The notes under the pieces were generated by a model. It was given only the letters and a program-made list of their open reading frames with translations, was not told the origin of the DNA and did no database searches. Source: Rhodospirillales bacterium (GTDB lineage: Bacteria > Pseudomonadota > Alphaproteobacteria > ATCC43930 > CGMCC-115725). Taken from it: DNA of 64,000 nt. The stretch spans positions 124,001 to 188,000 of the forward strand of contig CANJCB010000002.1 in assembly GCA_947473305.1 (NCBI GenBank), read 5' to 3'. This document shows positions 29,200-38,379 of this stretch, one piece after another (positions within the stretch are counted from its first letter, which is position 1; every line of letters begins with the position of its first letter). The translations under genes were made by a program, and so were the position numbers.

Positions 29200-29840
29200 T
29201 GACCACGGTGGTGATCGATTACGGATCGGGCAACCTCCGATCCGCGGCGAAAGCCTTTGAACGTGCGGCTGCCGAGAGCGGCCATGCGGAGCGCATCGTC
29301 GTCTCCGGAGATGCCGAGGCGGTAGCAGGCGCCGACCGGGTCGTGCTGCCGGGTGTCGGCGCTTTCGCCGATTGCCGCCGCGGTCTCGCCGCCGTGCCGG
29401 GCATGGAAGAGGCGCTCCAGGAAGCGGTCATCCGTCGCGGCAGGCCGTTTTTCGGGATCTGCGTCGGCATGCAGCTCATGGCGGACCAGGGCCTCGAATT
29501 CGAGACGGTCGCGGGTCTCGGCTGGATTTCGGGCGAAGTCGCCGCGATCGAACCCGCGGATGCTGCTCTCAAGATCCCTCACATGGGCTGGAACGATCTG
29601 CGCGTGCTGAAATCTCATCCCGTGCTGGAGGGCGTCACGACCGGGGCGCATGCTTATTTCGTCCACAGCTATGGGTTTCGCGGCGTGAGTTCGGCGGATT
29701 TGCTGGCGACGGTCGATTACGGCGGCGATCTCGTGGCCATGGTCGGCCGCGACAATCTGGTGGGCAGCCAGTTCCATCCGGAAAAGAGCCAGGCGACCGG
29801 CCTCCGGCTCATCGCCAATTTCCTGCGGTGGAAGCCATGA
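29199..29840 (+). CDS. hisH: Imidazole glycerol phosphate synthase subunit HisH
   Basis: HisH is the glutaminase that supplies ammonia to HisF. The 213-residue class I amidotransferase has the oxyanion/nucleophile region GICVGMQLM with the catalytic Cys and the SQFHPEKSQ motif with the catalytic His-x-Glu. The ATG at 29199 shares one base with the hisB stop; the longer frame from 29007 is not homologous. Confidence 0.96.
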   Translation: MTTVVIDYGSGNLRSAAKAFERAAAESGHAERIVVSGDAEAVAGADRVVLPGVGAFADCRRGLAAVPGMEEALQEAVIRRGRPFFGICVGMQLMADQGLEFETVAGLGWISGEVAAIEPADAALKIPHMGWNDLRVLKSHPVLEGVTTGAHAYFVHSYGFRGVSSADLLATVDYGGDLVAMVGRDNLVGSQFHPEKSQATGLRLIANFLRWKP

Positions 29841-30382
29841 CCGGCTCTCTCGCCAAGGTGTCGACCATCGAGGCGCTGACGGCCTATGCGGGTACGGATC
29901 TCGACGATCTCTGCGACGCGACCCGCGCCGCCATCGAGGACGGCGGCGGTTTCGGCTGGATCAAGACGCCGCCGCGCCACATCCTGGAGAACTACTGGAA
30001 GGGCATCCAGCTGGTGAGCGGCCGCGACCTTTATGTGGTCCGGGTCGAGGGCACCATCGCCGGTTCCGCCCAGCTCGTCCGGCCGCCGCGCAATAGCGAA
30101 GCCCAGTCTTTCGCCGCCCAGGTCATGAGCGCCTTTCTGGCGCCTTGGGCGCGCGGCCACGGCCTCGGCCGCCGCCTGCTCGACGCGGTCGAGGCGGGGG
30201 CTCGGGAGGCAGGGTTTGAAGTGTTGAACCTCGACGTGCGGGAAACCCAGGAACCCGCAATCAAGCTTTTCGAGAAAGCGGGATATATCCGCTGGGGAAC
30301 CCACCCCGCCTATGCCCGCGTCGAGGACAAGACCATCGCCGGCCATTTCTATTGGAAGGCGCTGGGGAGGCCGCAGTTGTGA
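29837..30382 (+). CDS. GNAT-family N-acetyltransferase within the his operon
   Basis: The 181-residue protein is a GNAT acetyltransferase: the acetyl-CoA site is [21 protein letters not shown] (Q/RxxGxG/A-type loop), followed by the beta-5/alpha-4 segment [22 protein letters not shown]. Its start overlaps the hisH stop and its stop overlaps the hisA start, so it is translated as part of the histidine operon. The acceptor substrate is unknown. A tie to histidine metabolism is inferred from position only. Confidence 0.85.
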   Translation: MTGSLAKVSTIEALTAYAGTDLDDLCDATRAAIEDGGGFGWIKTPPRHILENYWKGIQLVSGRDLYVVRVEGTIAGSAQLVRPPRNSEAQSFAAQVMSAFLAPWARGHGLGRRLLDAVEAGAREAGFEVLNLDVRETQEPAIKLFEKAGYIRWGTHPAYARVEDKTIAGHFYWKALGRPQL

Positions 30383-31110
30383 TCCTTTTTCCGGCCATCG
30401 ACCTCAAGGGCGGCCAATGCGTCCGCCTGCTGCGCGGCGAGATGAGCGCCGCCACGGTCTTCAGCGACGATCCGGCGGGCCAGGCCAAGCGTTTTGAGGC
30501 GGCCGGTTTCCAATGGCTCCATGTGGTGGATCTCGACGGCGCCTTCGCGGGGCAGCCGGTCAATGAGGCGGCGGTCGATGGGATCCTCGCGGCAATCTCC
30601 CTGCCGGTGCAATTGGGGGGCGGTATCCGCAGCCTCGATAGGGTGGCGCGCTGGCTCGACCGGGGAATCCGCCGGGTGATTCTCGGCACCGTCGCCCTGA
30701 CCGATCCGGCGCTCGTCAAGGAAGCCTGCCGTCTGCATCCCGGTGGCGTCGTCGTGGGCATCGATGCCCGCGACGGCAGGGTGGCCGTCGAAGGCTGGGC
30801 CAAGACCTCCGAGGTTACGGCGCTGGATCTGGCGCTTCGCTTCGAGGACGCGGGCGTGGCGGCCATTGTCTATACGGATATCGACCGGGATGGCGCGCTT
30901 GGCGGCGTCAATGTAGAAGCGACCGCAGCGCTTGCCGCCAGATTGAAGACACCCGTCATCGCCTCTGGCGGGGTAGCCTCGCTCGCGGATCTCGAAGCCT
31001 TGAAGCGGCACGCATCGAGCGGCATCGAAGGCGTCATCAGCGGTCGCGCCCTTTATGACGGAAGGATCGACCCGGCGGCGGCGCTCGCTCTTCTGAAGGA
31101 TGCCGCCTGA
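30379..31110 (+). CDS. hisA: Phosphoribosylformimino-5-aminoimidazole carboxamide ribotide isomerase
   Basis: HisA isomerises ProFAR to PRFAR in histidine synthesis. The 243-residue TIM barrel begins [20 protein letters not shown], with the first catalytic Asp, and has [15 protein letters not shown], with the second. I use the GTG at 30379, overlapping the GNAT stop (GTGA); the frame from 30352 would add nine unrelated residues. Confidence 0.95.
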   Translation: MILFPAIDLKGGQCVRLLRGEMSAATVFSDDPAGQAKRFEAAGFQWLHVVDLDGAFAGQPVNEAAVDGILAAISLPVQLGGGIRSLDRVARWLDRGIRRVILGTVALTDPALVKEACRLHPGGVVVGIDARDGRVAVEGWAKTSEVTALDLALRFEDAGVAAIVYTDIDRDGALGGVNVEATAALAARLKTPVIASGGVASLADLEALKRHASSGIEGVISGRALYDGRIDPAAALALLKDAA

Positions 31111-31868
31111 TGCTCAAGATGCGGGTCATCCCCTGTCTCGACGTGAAGGACGGCCGCGTGGTGAAGGGCGTTAATTTCGTCGATCTCGTCGATGCGGGCG
31201 ACCCTGTGGAACAGGCGCGGCTCTACGATGCGGAGGGCGCTGACGAACTCACCTTCCTCGATATCACCGCCTCCTCGGATGGGCGCGATACGCTTTACGA
31301 CGTGGTCCGCCGCACCGCCGAGCAATGCTTCATGCCGCTGACCGTCGGCGGGGGCGTGCGTGTGGTCGAGGACATCCGCAAGCTCCTGCTGGCGGGGGCG
31401 GACAAGGCGTCGATCAATACGGCGGCCATCCAGCGCCCCGAATTCGTGCGTGAAGCCGCAGAGAAATTCGGCAGCCAATGCGTCGTGGTGGCCATCGACG
31501 CCAAATCCGTGCGTCCCGGCAAGTGGGAGGTCTTCACCCATGGCGGAAGGCGCGAGACCGGTCTCGACGCTATACAATGGGCCAAGCGCATGGCCGACTA
31601 TGGCGCGGGCGAGATCCTGCTGACCTCGATGGACCGGGACGGGACCAAGGCCGGTTTCGACACCGCCCTGACCCGCGCCGTCGCCGATGGCGTGCGTATC
31701 CCGGTGATCGCCTCGGGTGGGGTTGGAACGCTGGATCACATGGTGGCGGGGGTCCGCGACGGTCACGCGAGCGCGGTGCTGGCGGCCTCGATCTTCCATT
31801 TCGGCACCTATCGCATCGCCGAGGTGAAGGCCCATCTCGCCGCCGCCGGCATTCCGGTGCGGCCATGA
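31110..31868 (+). CDS. hisF: Imidazole glycerol phosphate synthase subunit HisF
   Basis: HisF is the cyclase that forms imidazole-glycerol phosphate and AICAR from PRFAR with ammonia from HisH. The 252-residue TIM barrel has the catalytic aspartates in [16 protein letters not shown] and [12 protein letters not shown], plus [11 protein letters not shown]. Its ATG shares one base with the hisA stop. The stop codon (31866-31868) lies inside the first copy of a 14-bp tandem duplication. Confidence 0.97.
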   Translation: MLKMRVIPCLDVKDGRVVKGVNFVDLVDAGDPVEQARLYDAEGADELTFLDITASSDGRDTLYDVVRRTAEQCFMPLTVGGGVRVVEDIRKLLLAGADKASINTAAIQRPEFVREAAEKFGSQCVVVAIDAKSVRPGKWEVFTHGGRRETGLDAIQWAKRMADYGAGEILLTSMDRDGTKAGFDTALTRAVADGVRIPVIASGGVGTLDHMVAGVRDGHASAVLAASIFHFGTYRIAEVKAHLAAAGIPVRP

Positions 31869-31892
31869 GTAAGAAGGCATGAGCAAGAAGGA
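31865..31892 (+). repeat. 14-bp tandem duplication creating a 5-codon leader ORF before hisE
   Basis: ATGAGTAAGAAGGC (31865-31878) is followed at once by ATGAGCAAGAAGGA (31879-31892), 12 of 14 bases identical. The second copy is the hisE start (MSKK). The first copy, in another frame, makes ATG AGT AAG AAG GCA TGA (MSKKA): its ATG overlaps the hisF stop and its TGA overlaps the hisE ATG. This looks like a duplicated start region that now forms a minimal coupling cistron. Confidence 0.7.
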
Positions 31893-32235
31893 CGCAGAAG
31901 CTATGGCCGATCTCGACGGCACGATTCTCGACCGACTTTTTTCCCACATCGAGGAGCGCCGCCACGGCGATCCTCAGACTTCCTATACCGCGAAGCTCGT
32001 CCAGCAGGGCCGCCGCAAGATCGCCCAGAAACTGGGCGAGGAAGCGGTGGAAGCCGTCATAGAGGCGGTGCGCGGCGACCGGGACAAGCTGGTCTCGGAA
32101 AGCGCCGATTTGCTCTACCACCTGCTGGTGGTCTGGCTCGACGCGGGCTTGAAGCCCGAGACCATCTACCAGGAGCTGCGCCGCCGGGAAGGCATCTCCG
32201 GCATCGCCGAGAAACACGCAAGACCGAAATCCTGA
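31879..32235 (+). CDS. hisE: Phosphoribosyl-ATP pyrophosphatase
   Basis: HisE hydrolyses phosphoribosyl-ATP to phosphoribosyl-AMP, the second step of histidine synthesis. The 118-residue alpha-helical NTP-pyrophosphatase-like protein has [21 protein letters not shown], then EAVIEAV and [13 protein letters not shown], the acidic metal-binding helices. It is the stand-alone form; hisI is not in the window. It starts in the second copy of the 14-bp duplication. Confidence 0.95.
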   Translation: MSKKDAEAMADLDGTILDRLFSHIEERRHGDPQTSYTAKLVQQGRRKIAQKLGEEAVEAVIEAVRGDRDKLVSESADLLYHLLVVWLDAGLKPETIYQELRRREGISGIAEKHARPKS

Positions 32236-32247
32236 GGGGAGGACGTC

Positions 32248-32610
32248 ATGCCCTATGATCCGAACAACATCTTCGCCCGTATCCTGCGGGGCGAGATCCC
32301 CTGCAAGAAGGTCCATGAGGACGAGCACGCGCTCGCTTTCCACGACATAAATCCCCAGGCCCCGACCCATATCCTGGTCATTCCCAAGGGGGCTTACGTC
32401 TCCCATGACGATTTCTCCGCCAAGGCTTCGGATGCCGAGATCGCGGGCTTCGTCCGGGCGGTCGGCCAGGTGGCGCGCGCGGCGGGGGTGGCGGAGACGG
32501 GATATCGCATCCTCGCCAACCACGGCCGCGACAGCCACCAGGAAGTGCCGCACTTCCATATCCATATCTTCGGCGGCCGCGATCTCAAGGGGATGATCCC
32601 CAAGGCCTGA
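32248..32610 (+). CDS. hinT: HIT-family purine nucleoside phosphoramidase
   Basis: The 120-residue protein carries the histidine triad HFHIHIFGG near its C-terminus and IFARILRGEIPCKKV at its N-terminus, both typical of HinT, which hydrolyses AMP-lysine and AMP-NH2-type phosphoramidates. It follows hisE after 12 bp, a common alphaproteobacterial neighbour. The last codons and stop lie in a 14-bp tandem duplication. Confidence 0.94.
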   Translation: MPYDPNNIFARILRGEIPCKKVHEDEHALAFHDINPQAPTHILVIPKGAYVSHDDFSAKASDAEIAGFVRAVGQVARAAGVAETGYRILANHGRDSHQEVPHFHIHIFGGRDLKGMIPKA

Positions 32611-32629
32611 TCCCTAAGGCCTAATCCCT
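32602..32629 (+). repeat. 14-bp tandem duplication spanning the hinT stop codon
   Basis: AAGGCCTGATCCCT (32602-32615) is repeated as AAGGCCTAATCCCT (32616-32629), 13 of 14 bases identical. The first copy encodes the last two residues and the TGA stop of HinT. The second is noncoding. Confidence 0.75.
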
Positions 32630-32690
32630 CGAGTAGAACCTTGTTCAAAGAGTAAGAGGGCGTTAATTCAACGGCCGGTAGTATGGACCC

Positions 32691-33950
32691 ATGTCGGTCG
32701 ATACCGTGCAGCGCCCCCGGCTGCCCATCACCCAAGCGGAGCTCGACGAGGCCGTCCGGCTCCACGAAAAATATCATCGCGCCAAGCCCGGCGGGCGGCG
32801 CGCGTTGCTGTCCTATCGGGACCTCAGTCATCTCGATCTTTCAGGCCGCGATCTCAACGATGCGGATCTCACGGCCTGCTTCCTGACCGACGTCACGGCG
32901 GCGGGCGCCAATCTCAACGGCGCGATCCTCTTCGGCGCCAATCTGACCCGTGCGGATCTGCGGGGCGCGAAGCTTGTGCGGGCGGATCTGCGCGGCGCCT
33001 GCCTGCGCGGCGCCGACCTGACGGGCGCCGATCTTTTCGATGCAGATCTGCGCGACGGCCGATTGGCGCAACGCTTGCCGACCGGAGAGATCCGCGAGAT
33101 CGCCATCGAGGGCGCCGCCTCCGCCGAATTGAGCGGCGCGACCATGGTCAACGCCAACCTGACCCAGGCGCGCATGTCGAGCGCGGTGGCGCAGCACACC
33201 GACTTCACCGATGCCATCATGCGGCGCTGCAAGCTGACCCGCGCCAATCTCCGCAACGCCCGCCTCGACGGGGTCAATCTGGAGAATGCCGATCTCACCG
33301 GGGCGGATCTCCGGGGCGCGAGCCTCCGCGACGCCGTTCTGCAGGGGGCCATCCTCTATACGGCCGATGTAACCGAAGCCGATTTCACCAATGCGCTGAC
33401 CAACGACGAGGCGGGCAAGTCCCTGAAGCTGCTGCCCAAGCCCTTCGAGGAAATGGTCCGGCGCCACGAGCAATGGGCGCTCTCCACGGGCAGCGAAGGC
33501 GCGCCGCTCGATCTGACGGGCTACGATCTGCGGCAGAGCCCGCCGCTGGCCGGCACGGTGCTCTCGGCCCTGAAGGCGGATGGTGCGGTCTTCTATGGGT
33601 TGAACCTCGAGGGCGTCGGCCTGCAGGCCGCGCAGCTCGAAGGGGCGGATCTGCGGTGCTGCCGGTTCAACCGCGCGGACTTGCGGGGCGTGAATTTGGC
33701 CGGGGCCAGGCTCAATTACGCCGATTTCCGCGACAGCGACTTCGGCCCGCTCATTATCGACGAGCACCATGTGATGCTGAGCCGCCTCGACGGCATCATC
33801 GCGCGACATGCGGATTTTCGCGGTGCGAAGCTGAAGCGCGCCAGCCTTTTCCGGGCGGATCTGTCCTCGGCCGATTTCACCGGCGCGGATGTCCAGGGGG
33901 CCTTCTGGGCCGAGGCTAACTTGAATGGCGTCAGGGGCCTTTCCGGCTGA
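32691..33950 (+). CDS. Pentapeptide-repeat protein A
   Basis: The 419-residue protein is mostly pentapeptide repeats (A(D/N)LxG type, for example GANLTRADLRGAKL), expected to fold as a right-handed quadrilateral beta-helix. It appears to have two modules, each headed by a helical motif: LDEAVRLHEKYH at about residues 18-29 and MVRRHEQWALSTGSEGA at about 254-270. No signal peptide or membrane segment is seen, so it is probably cytoplasmic. The same module plan is present in the protein at 36984-38288. Function unknown; a DNA-mimic (Qnr-like) role is not supported by any specific residue. Confidence 0.85.
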   Translation: MSVDTVQRPRLPITQAELDEAVRLHEKYHRAKPGGRRALLSYRDLSHLDLSGRDLNDADLTACFLTDVTAAGANLNGAILFGANLTRADLRGAKLVRADLRGACLRGADLTGADLFDADLRDGRLAQRLPTGEIREIAIEGAASAELSGATMVNANLTQARMSSAVAQHTDFTDAIMRRCKLTRANLRNARLDGVNLENADLTGADLRGASLRDAVLQGAILYTADVTEADFTNALTNDEAGKSLKLLPKPFEEMVRRHEQWALSTGSEGAPLDLTGYDLRQSPPLAGTVLSALKADGAVFYGLNLEGVGLQAAQLEGADLRCCRFNRADLRGVNLAGARLNYADFRDSDFGPLIIDEHHVMLSRLDGIIARHADFRGAKLKRASLFRADLSSADFTGADVQGAFWAEANLNGVRGLSG

Positions 33951-33957
33951 TCCGGCT

Positions 33958-35499
33958 TCAGGTCCTCCGCGTCACCTCGTTGCCCAGGACAACCCGCCGA
34001 TAGCTCAAGGCCTCTGCTACATGAAGGCGGCGCACATCCGCGCTGCCGTCGAGGTCCGCGAGCGTCCGGGAAACGCGCAAGACCCGGTGATACCCGCGGG
34101 CCGAGAGCTTCAGTCTTTCGGCCGCCTCCATCAGCAGCTTGCGTCCGTCCGCATCCGGGGTCGCGACCTGGTCGAGAAGCTCGCCGTCCACTTCCGCATT
34201 GGTCCGGACCGGACGGTCGAGCTTCAGCGCCGCGTAGCGATGGGACTGACGCTCGCGCGCGGCCGCGATCCGCTTGGCGATGGTGGCGGAATCCTCGGTG
34301 GGCGGCGGCAGCGCCAGATCCAAGGCGCGCACCGCCGGCACATCGATATGGAGATCGATCCGGTCGAACAGCGGACCCGAAATCCGGGACTGGTAATCCT
34401 GCGCGCAGCGCGGCGCCCGTCCGCAGGCGAGACCCGCGTCGTCAAGATGACCGCAGCGGCAAGGGTTCATGGCGGCGATGAGCTGCACTCGCGCGGGATA
34501 GGTCACATGGGCATTGACCCGCGCCACCATGGCCCGGCCCGATTCGAGCGGCTGGCGCAGGGCCTCCAGGGTCGCGCGCTGGAATTCCGGCAATTCGTCG
34601 AGAAACAGAATCCCGAGGTGCGCCAAAGATACCTCCCCCGGGCGGCCGCGATGACCTCCGCCCACCAGAGCGGGAAGCGAGGCGCTGTGATGCGGGTCGC
34701 GGAATGGGCGCTGGCGCATGAGCTTCCCATCGCGCAGCAGGCCCGCGACCGAATGGATCATGCTGACTTCGAGCGCTTCCGCCGGAGAAAGCGGAGGTAA
34801 AAGACCAGGGAGGCGGGAGGCCAGCATGCTCTTGCCCGATCCAGGTGGGCCAACCATCAGGAGATTATGATTCCCGGCCGCCGCGACCTCCAGGGCCCGT
34901 TTGGCGCTCTCCTGGCCCTTGATGTCCTTGAGATCGAGATGCTTGATCGTTTCTTCGGCGAGGCGCGGCTCCGGTGGGGTCAGGACCTGCGTGCCCTTGA
35001 AGTGATTGATAAGCGCCAGGAGCGAATTGGGCGCCAGAACGTCCAGATCCGCTCCCGCCCAGGCCGCTTCGCCGCCGCAAGGGGCGGGGCAGATGAGACC
35101 ACGCTCCCATTCCACCGCCGCCATGGCCGCGGGCAGCACGCCGGCCACCGCCGTCAGCGACCCGTCGAGCGCCAGCTCGCCCAGCGCCAGATAGGAGGAA
35201 AGCTCGTCGAGCGGCAGCACGCCCATCGCGCCCAGGAGACCGAGCGCGATCGGCAGATCGAAATGGCTGCCCTCCTTCATGAGATCGGCCGGCGCCAGAT
35301 TGACGGTGATGCGCTTGGGCGGCAGCGCCAGGCCCAGGGCGTTGAGCGCCGCGCGCACCCTTTCGCGGGATTCAGCCACGGCCTTGTCCGGCAGGCCCAC
35401 GACGGTGAAGGCGGGAAGGCCTGAGGCGATCGTGACCTGAACGTCGATCTCGATCGCCTCGATCCCCTGGAACGCAACCGTGGCGATACGGGCGGCCAC
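33958..35499 (-). CDS. comM: YifB/ComM-family Mg-chelatase-like AAA+ ATPase
   Basis: ComM-type proteins are hexameric helicases that promote branch migration in natural transformation and recombination. The 513-residue protein has the N-terminal ChlI domain (KAVAESRERVRAALNALGL and SHFDLPIALGLL), Walker A GPPGSGKSMLA, Walker B LFLDELPEF and the C-terminal LSARGYHRVLRVSRTLADLDG. Four cysteines in NPCRCGHLDDAGLACGRAPRC form the usual zinc-like cluster. The start is GTG at 35499. It converges with pentapeptide gene A with only 7 bp between them. Confidence 0.95.
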   Translation of the reverse strand: MAARIATVAFQGIEAIEIDVQVTIASGLPAFTVVGLPDKAVAESRERVRAALNALGLALPPKRITVNLAPADLMKEGSHFDLPIALGLLGAMGVLPLDELSSYLALGELALDGSLTAVAGVLPAAMAAVEWERGLICPAPCGGEAAWAGADLDVLAPNSLLALINHFKGTQVLTPPEPRLAEETIKHLDLKDIKGQESAKRALEVAAAGNHNLLMVGPPGSGKSMLASRLPGLLPPLSPAEALEVSMIHSVAGLLRDGKLMRQRPFRDPHHSASLPALVGGGHRGRPGEVSLAHLGILFLDELPEFQRATLEALRQPLESGRAMVARVNAHVTYPARVQLIAAMNPCRCGHLDDAGLACGRAPRCAQDYQSRISGPLFDRIDLHIDVPAVRALDLALPPPTEDSATIAKRIAAARERQSHRYAALKLDRPVRTNAEVDGELLDQVATPDADGRKLLMEAAERLKLSARGYHRVLRVSRTLADLDGSADVRRLHVAEALSYRRVVLGNEVTRRT

Positions 35500-35779
35500 G
35501 CTCAGACGCCCGCGCCTGTGAACATGCTCGTCGAGCCCCGCGCGACAAGGGCGATAAAAATCGATGTGCTGACAACCGGCATGCGAGGCCCCTGCTCAAA
35601 CCGCCCGCGCGAATAGATCAAACCCGGGGGTCAACTTCAACCTGGTTTCGGTTCGGGATCCATTTCTTCAATCGCAGGGCGAAACGGGCAAAGAAAGTTC
35701 AAATGAAGCCGTCGCGATTTTTGCGAAGATTTAAGAAATAGTCTTACAATGTGAGAACGGTGGGGGAGGGCATCGGCCT
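35500..35779. promoter_or_regulatory. 280-bp divergent intergenic region with a candidate promoter
   Basis: The right part, from about 35600, is clearly less GC-rich than its surroundings. On the plus strand TTGCGA (35721-35726), 18 bp, TACAAT (35745-35750) is a plausible sigma70 promoter for the unknown gene starting at 35780. No promoter for comM, repeat or RNA structure was convincing in the rest. Confidence 0.45.
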
Positions 35780-36979
35780 GTGTTCTCGTTTTTCCAGGCG
35801 CGCAAGCTGCGCTACGAGATCCATGTCCAGCGGGACGACCGCTGGCAGATCAAGGAGGTTGTCGACGACGAGCGCGACAGCCTGAAGCGCAAATTCGACC
35901 GGCTCGATTTCCAGGCGCTCGAAGCCGAGGTGATCCAGCGTGCCAAGGATGTCCTGCGCGATCCCCGCATCCAGGCGGTGAAGGTGTTGCGCGAGCGGTC
36001 CCGCCCGGACGGCTTCACGACGACCCAGGAAATCTTCTCCGAGGCGCCGACCTCAAAGCCCGCGGAGACTTTCGCCATCGGCGAATACAAGGGCGCCGTG
36101 GAACTCTGCACCACGGTCGAGCAGCTCTATGAGCGCCCCTCCTGCCGGGTGATCGGCTTCGTGCTGCGCAGCTATCTGGAGCGCTTCACGCTCACCCCGC
36201 TGGAGCTTCTTCATCATTATTCCTACATCCGGAAGCTGGAGCAGAACTATCAGCTCCGGAACGCCGCAGTGCATCACATCGCGGCGCGGCAAGGCGGACC
36301 GGAAGCAGCCGGCCTCAAGGCGCGGATCGACGTGCTGGAAAAACTCCTCGGCGCGGCGTCGAGCATCGCCAAGGCGGTCTGGCAGGAAAGCGGCCGGCTG
36401 AAGCTCGCGGGCGACGACATCGAGGCCTTGAACCGCGCCGTCACTGGGAGTTTTTCCGGGGCCGCGGCGAAATTCCGCATCGGCCTCGCCCTTTCCGACG
36501 CGCTTCTGGGCACGGGCTTCGACGGCAAGGTTGCCGCCCTCTTGCGCTGGCGCGACAGGACCGAGGATCCTCTGCTCTGCCGCTTCCTGGACGAATTTGT
36601 CGCCGGCTGCATCGACAGCCCCCAATTCGTAACCTCGCTGATCGGCGGGCAGGGCAATCTTTCTGGGGCGCTCCGGGCGCTTGCGGACCTCAGCCGGGGA
36701 CAGCTGCCGGCCAAGGGGCGCGGCCCTTCCGAGATCGCGGCGCCGCTTGTGGCCCGGATCAAGAAGCAGGAATTTCCCGCGACCGAGGCCGCCATCTGGG
36801 AGCGCATCCTGAGAGAGTTCGAACGGCGCACGCCGCTCACTCACGAGGATAAGGCGGGAGAATGGAACGAGGTGAAGCGGCTGTCGCTGTTCTTCGACTC
36901 GGTCGCGCCGATTGCGATCCGAAAGTCTTTCCTGGACGCCGCGCAGATCCGCTACCAGCGCCTGCGCCAAGCGGGCTGA
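35780..36979 (+). CDS. Conserved-looking hypothetical protein (399 residues)
   Basis: I do not recognise this protein. It starts with GTG. The first 85 residues look like a small alpha/beta domain (LRYEIHVQRDDRWQIKEVV, then AKDVLRDPRIQAVKVLRE, then FTTTQEIF). The rest, about 100-399, is mainly helical, with SYIRKLEQNYQLRNAAVHHIA and LIGGQGNLSGALRALADLS. No signal peptide, membrane helix, Walker motif or cysteine motif is visible, so it is probably cytoplasmic. Codon use resembles its neighbours, which argues for a long-resident gene. It is flanked by comM and pentapeptide gene B (4-bp gap to its convergent stop). Confidence 0.7.
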   Translation: MFSFFQARKLRYEIHVQRDDRWQIKEVVDDERDSLKRKFDRLDFQALEAEVIQRAKDVLRDPRIQAVKVLRERSRPDGFTTTQEIFSEAPTSKPAETFAIGEYKGAVELCTTVEQLYERPSCRVIGFVLRSYLERFTLTPLELLHHYSYIRKLEQNYQLRNAAVHHIAARQGGPEAAGLKARIDVLEKLLGAASSIAKAVWQESGRLKLAGDDIEALNRAVTGSFSGAAAKFRIGLALSDALLGTGFDGKVAALLRWRDRTEDPLLCRFLDEFVAGCIDSPQFVTSLIGGQGNLSGALRALADLSRGQLPAKGRGPSEIAAPLVARIKKQEFPATEAAIWERILREFERRTPLTHEDKAGEWNEVKRLSLFFDSVAPIAIRKSFLDAAQIRYQRLRQAG

Positions 36980-36983
36980 AGCC

Positions 36984-38288
36984 TCAGGCCTCGACCGCCG
37001 CCGGGGAGGGCATGGGCATCAGGGTGTCGGCGAGGTCGGCCGCCTCGAGTCGGGTATTTTCCAGGATCGCCTCGAGGAGATTGGCGCCCGCGAGCTTGGC
37101 GCGGGTGAGATCGGCATCCGTCAGATTGGCATGGCGCAGGTCGACGCCGCTCAAATCGGCCTCGACCAGCACCGCCGCCGAGAGGTTGGCGGGCCACCGC
37201 CGCCCGGTCAGCCTTCCCGCGCCGTCGCGCAGCGCGACCGGCCCGATCAGGGCGTTGCGAAGAAACGCCCGGCTCAGGTTCGCCCGGGAGAGATTGACGC
37301 CCTCAAGGGTCGCTCCGTCGAAGATCGCCCCCGTCAGGTCGGCGCCCGAAAGATCGGACATGATGAGCAATGCGCCGCCGAGCCGCACATCCGTCATGAG
37401 GGCGCCGCGCAGGCTGGCTCCGCTCAGATTGACGCCATTGAGGTCGATGTGGCGGAGATCCGCCCCATCGAGCACCGCTCGCGCGCCTTCCTGCCCGTTG
37501 GTCTCCATCCAGCGGTAGTGGAGCTTCAGCGCATTCCTCAGATCGGTGGGCAGGGTTTCCTGGCTCAAGGCGAGCTTGGCCCCGGTGAGATTGGCCCTGT
37601 CGAGATCGACGCCGTCGAGGTTCGTTCCTTCGAGATTGGCGCCCTGCAACGTCGCGCCGTCGACCACGGCATAGGCGAGATTGGCGCCCCGGAGATCGAC
37701 CCCCGTCAGATCGGCCGCAGTGAAATTCGCGCCCCTGAGGTTGCTGTTCGAAAGATTGGCCGCCGCGAGCTTGGCATTTGAGAAATTGCAGCCCTGGAGA
37801 TTGGCGTTGCTGCAATCGGCGCCGCGAAGCGTGGCATTGGACAGATCCGCGCCGCTCACATTGGCCTTGGCCAGCACCGCATAGTCGAGCTCGGCGTTTT
37901 TGAGATCGACCGAGGCGAGGCCCGAGGGGCTGCCTCTGCGCGGATTGAGCAGCGCGCCGCCGCGCAGATCCGCCCCTCTGAGCTTCGCGCCGGTGAGCTT
38001 CGCGCCCCTGAGATAGGCGCCGCGCAGGTCGGCGCGCGTGAGATCGCAGTTGGTGAGATCGGCCCGGTCGAGATTGACGGCGAACATATCCGCTTCGGAA
38101 AGCCGTGCGCCGACGAGGATGGAACGTCCCAGATTGGCGCCCGAGAGCTTGGCCGCATGCAGGACGGACTTGCTGAAGTCGTAGCCATGAAGATCCGACA
38201 TCGCCAGATTCAGCCTGGCCCCGCCGGTCCTTTTAAGGATCCAGAGGCGGTGCTTTTCGAGCATGGCCTGCAGCTGATCGGGCGTCAT
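36984..38288 (-). CDS. Pentapeptide-repeat protein B
   Basis: The 434-residue protein is built of pentapeptide repeats (for example GANLEGTNLDGVDLDRANL) in two modules. Each begins with the header also seen in protein A: LQAMLEKHRLWILKRTGGARLN at about residues 6-27, and LKLHYRWMETNGQEGARAVL in the middle. Breaks occur at NPRRGSPSGLA and at LRDGAGRLTGRRW. It has no signal peptide. It reads leftward and ends 4 bp from the unknown protein. Its function is unknown; it is likely paralogous to protein A. Confidence 0.85.
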   Translation of the reverse strand: MTPDQLQAMLEKHRLWILKRTGGARLNLAMSDLHGYDFSKSVLHAAKLSGANLGRSILVGARLSEADMFAVNLDRADLTNCDLTRADLRGAYLRGAKLTGAKLRGADLRGGALLNPRRGSPSGLASVDLKNAELDYAVLAKANVSGADLSNATLRGADCSNANLQGCNFSNAKLAAANLSNSNLRGANFTAADLTGVDLRGANLAYAVVDGATLQGANLEGTNLDGVDLDRANLTGAKLALSQETLPTDLRNALKLHYRWMETNGQEGARAVLDGADLRHIDLNGVNLSGASLRGALMTDVRLGGALLIMSDLSGADLTGAIFDGATLEGVNLSRANLSRAFLRNALIGPVALRDGAGRLTGRRWPANLSAAVLVEADLSGVDLRHANLTDADLTRAKLAGANLLEAILENTRLEAADLADTLMPMPSPAAVEA

Positions 38289-38314
38289 TGCGGGTCGGTC
38301 TACCGGTCCTGTGG

Positions 38315-38335
38315 GATCACCCCTTGGGGTGGATC
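38315..38335. repeat. Inverted repeat upstream of pentapeptide gene B
   Basis: GATCACCCCTTGGGGTGGATC is a near-perfect palindrome (GATC, ACCCC, TT, GGGGT, one bulged G, GATC) 27 bp before the ATG of pentapeptide gene B. It could be an operator or a leader hairpin. It lacks a T-tract on either strand, so it is not a typical terminator for gshB. Confidence 0.5.
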
Positions 38336-38379
38336 GCCGAGGATGGCGCTATTTTCGTTAAAATTCCGTTTTTCTCCCG

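Noticed and set aside
32641-32669. TTGTTC-17-TAATTC as a promoter of pentapeptide gene A
   Set aside because: The spacing is ideal but the -10 matches the consensus at only two of six positions.
32691-38288. Pentapeptide proteins as Qnr-type quinolone protection proteins
   Set aside because: They are about twice the Qnr length, contain helical headers and lack the Qnr loops; no evidence for gyrase binding.
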